Assembly (NCBI GenBank): GCA_029549845.1 | Contig: JAKPIL010000089.1 | Coordinates: forward strand, 1-5,149 | Length of the DNA stretch: 5,149 bases | Reading direction: 5' to 3' | Source: a bacterium | Lineage (GTDB): Bacteria > Patescibacteriota > Saccharimonadia > Saccharimonadales > UBA4665 | Shown here: in pieces, positions 1 through 5,149 of the stretch | How positions within the stretch are numbered: the stretch's first letter is position 1 | Layout: every line of letters begins with the position of its first letter | The notes under the pieces: generated by a model | Databases searched by the model: none | What the model was told of the DNA's origin: nothing | The model's input: only the letters and a program-made list of their open reading frames with translations | Made by a program: the position numbers and the translations under genes

Positions 1-1401
1 TTTCTTGCGCTCCAAGCCCGCAAGCGTCCGTAGCTGCATGGCAAGGATAGCCTTTGCCTGAATCTCTGACAGTGCAAACTTTTTGATCAGGTTTGTCTGG
101 GCTTCTTCGGTAGTCTCGCTGGCTCGAATGGTGCTGATAACTTCATCAATGTTATCGAGTGCAATCTTCAACCCTTCTAGTATGTGAGCGCGGTCTTTCG
201 CCTTGCGTAGTTCAAACTCTGTGCGGCGACGCACCACTTGCTGTCGGTGCTTGATATGTTCACTCAAGATGTCTTGCAGCCCCAGCACGCGCGGCTGTAT
301 GCCGTCTATGAGCGCCATCATATTGTAGTGGAAGCTTGTCTGCAACGGAGTGAGCTTATAGAGCTGATTGAGCAATTTTTTAGGGTAGGCGTCTCTCTTG
401 AGGTCAATGACAATGCGAACATTCCCGCGGGCGCTCTCGTCGCGCAGATCGCTAATGCCCGTAATCTTCTTCTCTTTTACGAGGTCAGCGATTTTTATAA
501 CCAAGCTCTCTTTGTTGAGCGCATACGGGATTTCACTGATGATAATCTGGTGCCTACCTTTATTGCCCTCGACGATTTCAGCAACACCCCGCACCACCAC
601 ACCACCGCGGCCAGTCGCATATGCCTGACGAATCGAACCAGCACCATACACAATGCCCCCTGTTGGGAAGTCTGGGCCGGTAATAAACTCGAGGAGTTTG
701 TCGAGAGGCGCGTCGGGATGGTCTATTTTATAGACGGTCGCGTCGATGACTTCATTGAGGTTGTGCGGCGGGATGTTTGTGGCCATACCAACGGCAATAC
801 CAAGCTGACCGTTCAGTAGCAAGTTTGGTAATTTTGCGGGCAAGACTGTTGGCTCCTGCGTGGTGCCATCGTAGTTATCACGAAAATCAACGGTGTCTTT
901 ATCTATATCAGCGAGGAGCTCGTCGGCTAGGCGGTGCATTTTGGCTTCGGTATAGCGCATAGCAGCCGGTGGATCACCGTCCATGCTACCAAAGTTACCC
1001 TGTCCGTTCACGAGCAAGTAACGAGTTGACCATGGTTGTGCCAAGCGCACCATGGAGTCATATATAGACGCATCCCCGTGCGGGTGGTATTTACCCATGA
1101 CAGCACCGACCACATTTGCACTCTTACGGTGACGTGCGCTGCTGCGTAGGCCTTCTTCGTTCATAGAGTACATGATGCGGCGATGTACAGGCTTCATCCC
1201 GTCGCGCACGTCTGGAAGCGCGCGGTCAATAATAACGCTCATAGAGTAACGCAGGTAGCTATCTTCCATCACGCTCTCAACCGTACGCCCTTCGACGACA
1301 CGCGAGTGGTCTGCATGGATAATCTCTACCTCATTACGATGTTCAAGACGCTCTTCATCTTCGGCGTCGAGTGGAGTGTTGTCTAGTGTCTGGTCTTCCA
1401 T
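1..1401 (-). CDS. gyrA: DNA gyrase subunit A, 3'-truncated by the window edge
   Basis: The minus-strand frame is open from an ATG at 1399-1401 to base 1 (467 codons, no stop), so the C-terminal part is outside the window. GyrA is the DNA breakage-reunion subunit of gyrase, a cytoplasmic A2B2 enzyme that supercoils DNA. Landmarks: SYLRYSMSVIIDRALPDVRD at residues 48-67, KPVHRRIMYSMNEEG at 70-84, KYHPHGDASIYD at 104-115, GQGNFGSMDGDPPAAMRYTE at 133-152 with catalytic Tyr150 preceded by Arg149, then GIAVGMATNIPPHNL in the tower. The visible end, ILAMQLRTLAGLERKK, matches the coiled-coil/C-gate region. The beta-pinwheel and GyrA box lie outside, so GyrA rather than ParC is inferred from pairing with gyrB and from motif style. 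Relative to E. coli (Tyr122) there are about 28 extra N-terminal residues, rich in Asp/Glu. The gene starts 2 nt after the gyrB stop. The ribosome binding site is weak (GGA, 9 nt before ATG, inside the gyrB end). Confidence 0.96.
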   Translation of the reverse strand, partial: MEDQTLDNTPLDAEDEERLEHRNEVEIIHADHSRVVEGRTVESVMEDSYLRYSMSVIIDRALPDVRDGMKPVHRRIMYSMNEEGLRSSARHRKSANVVGAVMGKYHPHGDASIYDSMVRLAQPWSTRYLLVNGQGNFGSMDGDPPAAMRYTEAKMHRLADELLADIDKDTVDFRDNYDGTTQEPTVLPAKLPNLLLNGQLGIAVGMATNIPPHNLNEVIDATVYKIDHPDAPLDKLLEFITGPDFPTGGIVYGAGSIRQAYATGRGGVVVRGVAEIVEGNKGRHQIIISEIPYALNKESLVIKIADLVKEKKITGISDLRDESARGNVRIVIDLKRDAYPKKLLNQLYKLTPLQTSFHYNMMALIDGIQPRVLGLQDILSEHIKHRQQVVRRRTEFELRKAKDRAHILEGLKIALDNIDEVISTIRASETTEEAQTNLIKKFALSEIQAKAILAMQLRTLAGLERKK

Positions 1402-1403
1402 AT

Positions 1404-3377
1404 CTATATATCCAGGTCTTTCACAAATTTAGCATTAGCTTGTATGAAGTTTTTACGCAATTCCACCTCTGTACCCATGAGCTTGTTGAAGATAGCATCA
1501 GCCTTCTCGGCATCTTGCACCTTCACCTGTACGAGGACGCGTTTCTCGGGGTTCATAGTGGTTTCAAAGAGTTGTTCGGCATCCATTTCGCCCAGACCCT
1601 TGTAGCGCTTCTGCTCTATGAAGCCGGCCTGCTTGTAGCGCTCATCTTCTGGGTTTACTTTTATGCCGTCTTTCTTGCGAGCGGCGATGGTATCATCAAG
1701 CTTGGTTTCTAGCTCAGCCTCGTCGTAAATAAAGACGCTGTTCTTGCGCCCTGCCTTGACCAGTTCAAACAGCGGTGGCTTTGCCAGATAGATATGGCCG
1801 CCATCCACAACTTCTTTCATGTAGCGGAAGAAGAATGTCAGGAGTAGTGTGGAAATGTGACTACCGTCTACATCGGCATCGGTCATGATGATAACCCGGT
1901 GATAACGCAGCCCATCAAGGCTAAATGAATCACCGATACCAACGCCAAGCGCCTTAATGAGGTTAAGTATTTCGTTGTTCGCGAGCATTTTGTCGAGGCG
2001 AGCGCGTTCAACGTTCAGTACTTTACCGCGAAGCGGAAGGATTGCCTGTGTCTTGCTATCACGACCAGTCTTCGCTGAGCCACCTGCCGAGTCACCCTCT
2101 ACAAGGTATATCTCTGAGCTTGCCGGATCCTTGCTGGAGCAATCTGCTAGCTTACCAGGCATGCTTGCACCGTCGAGAACTCCCTTGCGGATGATGTTGT
2201 CACGCGCCGCACGTGCCGCCTTGCGCGCCCGTGCTGCAAGAAGCGCCTTGCCTACAATCTTACGAGCAACATTTGGGTGCTCTTCGAGGTAGTACGAAAG
2301 GTACTCGGTCATAACCTGTTCAACATGGCCACGCACCTCTGGGTTGCCTAGCTTGTTCTTGGTCTGGCCTTCAAACTGTGGGTTTGGTAGCTTCACGAGA
2401 ATGACGGCTGTCAGGCCTTCGCGTGTGTCTTCGCCGCTCAAGTTTTCTTCTTTTTCTTTCAGGAGACCTTGCTTACGAGCATACTCATTAATAACCCGCG
2501 TAAGCGCCGAGCGAAAACCAGTCAAGTGAGATCCGCCATCTGGGTTAAAGACGTTGTTTGCGAACTGCTTGATAGTCTCGCTGAAGCTTTCGGTATACTG
2601 CAGCGCTACTTCAACCTGCGTCTCATCAACGGTTTTGTCGACGTAAAATATATCTTCGTCAACAGGTTCTTTCCCTTGGTTGAGGTTCGCAACATACGAC
2701 TTTATACCACCCTCAAAGTAGAAGCTGTATTTCTTGCCATTTACATGGTTAATAAGCGTTGTTCGTACACCTTTTGTGAGATACGCTGCGTGTCGCAGGC
2801 GATCGAGAATGGTGTCGTAGCTAAACGTTGTTCCCTCTGAAAATATTGTGTCGTCTGCGGCAAAAGTAATTTCTGTGCCGTGCTTGTCCTTGGGGCACGT
2901 GCCAGATACTTTGAGGTCACCTTGGGGTACTCCTTTTTCATAATCCTGGGCATATATTTTGCCATCTCTAAAAACCTTGACCGTAAGTTTGGTGGCGAGC
3001 GCGTTTACAACACTCACGCCAACGCCGTGTAGACCACCCGATACTTTATATCCGCCGCCGCCGAACTTACCACCAGCATGAAGCACTGTCAGGACCGTTT
3101 CTACGGTGCTTTTACCTGTTTTTGGGTGAATGTCTGTTGGGATTCCACGACCATCATCGGTTACGCGTATAAATCCATCCTCGAGCATCTCAACCATAAC
3201 GTGTGTCGCATAGCCGGCGAGCGCTTCATCTATGCCGTTATCGACCAGCTCCCACACCAAGTGGTGCAGGCCTTCTATACCGGTTCCACCGATATACATA
3301 CCAGGTCGCTTACGAACTGGCTCAAGGCCCTCAAGTACCTGAATTTGATCAGCTGAATACTGTTTCCCCTGACTCAC
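1404..3377 (-). CDS. gyrB: DNA gyrase subunit B, complete, GTG start
   Basis: GyrB supplies the ATPase and TOPRIM halves of gyrase. The 657-residue protein is complete. GHKL ATPase domain, about 1-222: Glu43 (general base) and Asn47 in ELVDNGIDEA, Asp74 in DDGRGIP, the Gly-rich ATP lid at 102-120 with Lys104, and HGTEITF at 166-172. Transducer domain, about 223-395, with Lys340 in GQTKNKLGNPE. TOPRIM domain: EGDSAGGSAKTGRD at 427-440 (Glu427) and TDADVDGSH at 499-507 (Asp500, Asp502, Asp504). The C-terminal motif QKRYKGLGEMDAEQLFETT ends at 607. The length fits GyrB lacking the roughly 170-residue insert of gammaproteobacteria. The start codon is GTG, supported by AGGGG 8 nt upstream. The next in-frame Met is residue 27, inside the conserved RKRPGMYIGG motif, so no later start is plausible. 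The stop is TAG. ParE is the alternative, less likely given the gyrBA pairing. Confidence 0.98.
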   Translation of the reverse strand: MSQGKQYSADQIQVLEGLEPVRKRPGMYIGGTGIEGLHHLVWELVDNGIDEALAGYATHVMVEMLEDGFIRVTDDGRGIPTDIHPKTGKSTVETVLTVLHAGGKFGGGGYKVSGGLHGVGVSVVNALATKLTVKVFRDGKIYAQDYEKGVPQGDLKVSGTCPKDKHGTEITFAADDTIFSEGTTFSYDTILDRLRHAAYLTKGVRTTLINHVNGKKYSFYFEGGIKSYVANLNQGKEPVDEDIFYVDKTVDETQVEVALQYTESFSETIKQFANNVFNPDGGSHLTGFRSALTRVINEYARKQGLLKEKEENLSGEDTREGLTAVILVKLPNPQFEGQTKNKLGNPEVRGHVEQVMTEYLSYYLEEHPNVARKIVGKALLAARARKAARAARDNIIRKGVLDGASMPGKLADCSSKDPASSEIYLVEGDSAGGSAKTGRDSKTQAILPLRGKVLNVERARLDKMLANNEILNLIKALGVGIGDSFSLDGLRYHRVIIMTDADVDGSHISTLLLTFFFRYMKEVVDGGHIYLAKPPLFELVKAGRKNSVFIYDEAELETKLDDTIAARKKDGIKVNPEDERYKQAGFIEQKRYKGLGEMDAEQLFETTMNPEKRVLVQVKVQDAEKADAIFNKLMGTEVELRKNFIQANAKFVKDLDI

Positions 3378-3385
3378 TGAGTAAT

Positions 3386-3390
3386 CCCCT
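3386..3390 (-). promoter_or_regulatory. gyrB: Shine-Dalgarno of gyrB, fixing the GTG start
   Basis: AGGGG on the minus strand (part of GAGGGGAT) lies 8 nt upstream of the GTG at 3375-3377. Strength and spacing are standard. No ATG in the right frame is available nearby, so this site decides the start. Confidence 0.75.
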
Positions 3391-3400
3391 CTACGTTTTG

Positions 3401-3426
3401 GTTCTAGACCTTATTACTAGTTCTAG
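3401..3426. repeat. Direct repeat of GTTCTAG in the gyrBA leader
   Basis: GTTCTAG occurs at 3401-3407 and again at 3420-3426 on the plus strand, 19 bases start to start. The second copy is half of the inverted repeat above. The first sits in an imperfect dyad GGTTCTAGACC (3400-3410). The spacing is close to two helical turns. It could be a pair of operator half-sites or chance in an AT-rich leader. Confidence 0.4.
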
Positions 3427-3427
3427 T
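3416..3427. repeat. Perfect inverted repeat ACTAG-TT-CTAGT over the gyrBA start region
   Basis: The arms ACTAG (3416-3420) and CTAGT (3423-3427) are exact reverse complements around a 2-nt centre. The repeat overlaps the 3' half of the predicted -10 box and the predicted transcription start. That is a good place for a repressor operator, but the arms are short and no regulator gene is in view. Confidence 0.5.
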
Positions 3428-3453
3428 ATATCTTGTTTTTGACGTTTCTACAA
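3425..3453 (-). promoter_or_regulatory. Predicted sigma-70-type promoter of gyrBA
   Basis: On the minus strand, TTGTAG (3448-3453, matching the TTG of the -35 consensus) is followed by a 17-nt spacer and TATACT (3425-3430), a 5/6 match to TATAAT. The predicted start is an A near 3418, giving a 5' untranslated region of about 41 nt that contains the gyrB ribosome binding site. The site lies wholly inside the 90-nt gap after the ATPase gene, which suggests that gyrBA is transcribed independently of it. The -35 match is only partial. Confidence 0.6.
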
Positions 3454-3467
3454 GATACGACCGGCTG

Positions 3468-5149
3468 CTAGTCGTCAGAATCTACGGGGTTTTTCTGGTG
3501 CATTACCCCATCGGCATCTATATATATAGTATCTTCTTCTGCAGCTGCCACAAGCGGGCCTTGCGCGGCAGTGTTTGGCACTGTCGCCGACGTCGCTGTC
3601 TCTTGTGGTTTCAAGCCTTTTTTGAGCTCCATCGCAATGTCTTTAACCTCTTGCTGATCAAGTTGGGCGCTCGAAACGTTGCCGCCTTCGTATATTGTTC
3701 CGTCGGAAGGCTGCGGTGAAGACTGCTCCTTAGCTTCTACAGGAGCTGACTCCGTGGGAATTATGGGAGCTGATTGAGGAAGCGGAGGCTGCGCACCGGT
3801 ACCTTCAGCAATACCTGCTGAGGGGTTGGCCGGCAGAGGCTCAGGAACGTCGGATACAGGCGCCTGCATCGGCTCTGGTGCAGAAGCAGGAGCAGGACTA
3901 GGAGCTGGTTGCGGGGCAGCTAATCTTTGAGGTTGTGGCGGTGCCGCCTTCTGTTTCGCGAGCCATTCATCGAGGAACGAACCCGAGCCAGGTGCCGCTA
4001 CCGGTGCAGCTGGCAAAGGCGGTGGAGTGGCTGCCCCAGGAGCACCGGCAGGTGATGCGCCGAACGGGTTCGCAAACGGTTTGGGCTCCGGTGCCTTGGT
4101 CGCCAAACGCTCAAATATCGCCTTCTCGACCGTAGCTCGAGGATGGCCGTATTTTACAGCCGAAAGCTGCTTTAACGCATCGGCTAGGTGTGGATTTGGG
4201 TTCCCCAGTGGGGGCAGCGTCGCCATGCTGAATGGTTGCGTAGGAACGCCGCTTATAAGCGTTCTCACGATGGTATTGGCATTTGGTACACGCAGCAAAT
4301 CATCGCCGTCAAAGTGCGGCTGGAAGTAGCGGCCCAGACTTTCAACGTCATTTTGACCAATACGGAACGAGACTATGGTACCAATGTTACCAAACACTGC
4401 GTCACGAATTTCTTCGGTCAGCTGTGTGGTGAACTGGTTCGCAACAATGAGGTTAAGGTGGTACTTTCGAGCCTCGCTCATTATGGTCGCAAAGCTATCG
4501 GTTGAGAAGTTCTGAAACTCGTCGACATACAGCGCAAAATCTTTTCGATCTTCCTCAGGTATATCAGAACGACTCATGGCTGCCGCCTGGAACTTCATAA
4601 CGAACACCATACCAAGCAGCTTGCTGTTTAGTTCGCCCGTTCGCCCTTTGCTAAGGTTTACGAGCAGAATCTTTTTATTATCCATGATGTCTCGCAGGTC
4701 AAACGCACTCTTGGTCTGACCGATGATATTTCGCATCATTTCGTTCGAAAGAAATGCACCAAACTTACTCACAAACCAGCTGACAACTTCACCCGCCTCA
4801 TTCGAACGCTGGCTGGCCGGATACTCCTTTTGCCAGTAGTCTAGAACGTTTGGATCTTTCACATATGATAGTTTCTGTTTTAAGAACTCTGGGTCACGGA
4901 ACAGCTTTGGAATGTCTACGAAAGTACTCCCGTTTGGGTCTGCCATAACAGCCAAGGCGCAGTTACGGAAAATACTCTCATACCGCGGCCCCATGATTCC
5001 CTGATGCTGCGGATCGTACAGCTTATACAGCATGCCCAGCACCTCTTGGATAATAAAATCCTTTTGGTCAGGCGTGCGATACTCGAACAAATTTAACCCC
5101 ATCGGATAAGCCATGTCAGATGGGCAGAAATATATAACGTCTTCGGTTC
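3468..5149 (-). CDS. TraG/VirD4-like type IV secretion/conjugation ATPase, 5'-truncated by the window edge
   Basis: The frame stays open through base 5149, so the Met at 5112-5114 is internal: upstream codons read TEDVIYFCPSD directly into MAYPMGLNLFE, a continuous family motif. Numbering below counts that Met as 1. Residues 1-100 contain the GPRYESIFRN motif (42-51) typical of this family. Residues 193-203, FALYVDEFQNF, are Walker B with Asp198-Glu199. LIVANQFTTQL (222-232) fits the following sensor-type strand, and FGNIGTIVSFRIG (241-253) follows. This half resembles the TraM-recognition region of TraD/TraG-type coupling ATPases. Walker A must lie outside the window. Residues 341-470 are a Pro/Ala-rich, probably disordered tail, followed by an acidic C-terminus. 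Family role: a hexameric ATPase at the membrane moving DNA or protein through a type IV-like channel. The substrate here is unknown, and N-terminal membrane helices cannot be seen. The stop is TAG, 90 nt before gyrB. Confidence 0.82.
   Translation of the reverse strand, partial: TEDVIYFCPSDMAYPMGLNLFEYRTPDQKDFIIQEVLGMLYKLYDPQHQGIMGPRYESIFRNCALAVMADPNGSTFVDIPKLFRDPEFLKQKLSYVKDPNVLDYWQKEYPASQRSNEAGEVVSWFVSKFGAFLSNEMMRNIIGQTKSAFDLRDIMDNKKILLVNLSKGRTGELNSKLLGMVFVMKFQAAAMSRSDIPEEDRKDFALYVDEFQNFSTDSFATIMSEARKYHLNLIVANQFTTQLTEEIRDAVFGNIGTIVSFRIGQNDVESLGRYFQPHFDGDDLLRVPNANTIVRTLISGVPTQPFSMATLPPLGNPNPHLADALKQLSAVKYGHPRATVEKAIFERLATKAPEPKPFANPFGASPAGAPGAATPPPLPAAPVAAPGSGSFLDEWLAKQKAAPPQPQRLAAPQPAPSPAPASAPEPMQAPVSDVPEPLPANPSAGIAEGTGAQPPLPQSAPIIPTESAPVEAKEQSSPQPSDGTIYEGGNVSSAQLDQQEVKDIAMELKKGLKPQETATSATVPNTAAQGPLVAAAEEDTIYIDADGVMHQKNPVDSDD
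3705..4094 (-). other. Pro/Ala-rich low-complexity tail of the secretion-type ATPase
   Basis: Residues 341-470 (internal Met at 5114 taken as 1) are dominated by Pro, Ala, Gln and Ser, with runs such as PQPAPSPAPASAPEPMQAP. This composition predicts an extended disordered linker. One short non-repetitive island, GSGSFLDEWLAKQKAAP (376-392), interrupts it and could form an amphipathic helix. The rest of the tail (471-548) is more acidic, with a Lys-containing helical stretch QQEVKDIAMELKKGLK (487-502). No signal or membrane segment is seen in the tail. Confidence 0.7.

Noticed and set aside
238..819. A 193-codon plus-strand open frame
   Set aside because: It lies wholly antisense to the highly conserved gyrA tower region and its translation shows no recognisable domain; it is a shadow of gyrA codon use.
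1371..1712. A 113-codon plus-strand open frame with hydrophobic stretches resembling membrane segments
   Set aside because: It is antisense to the gyrB C-terminus and gyrA start. The hydrophobicity comes from the complement of charged Lys/Glu codons in gyrB.
2741..2965. A 74-codon minus-strand open frame overlapping gyrB in another frame
   Set aside because: The gyrB frame is conserved across this stretch (ATPase to transducer), and the alternative frame has no motif and no evident ribosome binding site.
3458..3474. CGAC...GTCG dyad at the end of the ATPase gene as a terminator
   Set aside because: The stem is only four base pairs and no T-run follows it in the transcribed direction, so it does not qualify as a rho-independent terminator.
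3517..3532. TATATATA-rich stretch inside the ATPase C-terminus as a second promoter
   Set aside because: It encodes the TIYID residues in frame and no convincing -35 element was identified upstream of it; alternating TA alone is weak evidence.
4027..4505. Overlapping plus-strand open frames of 100-105 codons
   Set aside because: They are antisense to the ATPase core and early tail, and their low-complexity parts mirror the Pro/Ala codons of the tail.
1..5149. Genetic-code change (UGA reassigned), as in some Patescibacteria
   Set aside because: No in-frame TGA occurs in any of the three genes, Trp is TGG and both visible stops are TAG, so there is no positive evidence of recoding.

Overview
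The window holds one strand of information. Three protein genes are all read from the minus strand, in transcription order: a conjugation/secretion-type ATPase (its 5' part lies beyond base 5149), gyrB, and gyrA (its 3' part lies before base 1). They cover nearly every base. The only non-coding stretch longer than a few bases is the 90-nt gap between the ATPase gene and gyrB. No tRNA, rRNA, CRISPR array, insertion sequence or obvious horizontally acquired cargo was seen.

Organism. The ATPase looks like the TraG/VirD4-type proteins with a TraM-recognition-like C-terminal half that are common in Patescibacteria (candidate phyla radiation). The short GyrB, lacking the large gammaproteobacterial insert, and the RTVE...MED-SYL-YSMSVI start of the GyrA core also fit. 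My best inference is a Patescibacteria member, perhaps Saccharibacteria, but this rests on recalled family resemblance and not on a search. Base composition looks balanced. Tryptophan is TGG, no in-frame TGA occurs in any of the three genes, and both visible stops are TAG, so nothing here shows UGA recoding.

Layout. Bases 1-1401 encode the N-terminal 467 residues of GyrA: the winged-helix domain with the catalytic Tyr, the tower, and part of the coiled coil. Bases 1404-3377 encode complete GyrB of 657 residues, starting at GTG. Only 2 nt separate the gyrB stop from the gyrA ATG, so the subunits are almost certainly co-transcribed and probably translationally coupled. Bases 3378-3467 carry a good sigma-70-like promoter (TTGTAG, 17 nt, TATACT), a perfect inverted repeat over the -10/start region, a repeated GTTCTAG word and a clear ribosome binding site. 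Bases 3468-5149 encode the C-terminal part of the ATPase, with a Walker B motif and a long Pro/Ala-rich tail ending in an acidic segment.

How the genes work together. GyrB and GyrA form the A2B2 DNA gyrase that introduces negative supercoils using ATP. The ATPase gene is upstream on the same strand, but gyrBA appears to have its own promoter, so the link may be only positional. I found no convincing undescribed system. The most checkable points are the promoter/operator architecture, the Ala at the quinolone-contact position of GyrA, the acidic GyrA N-terminal extension and the unusual tail of the ATPase.
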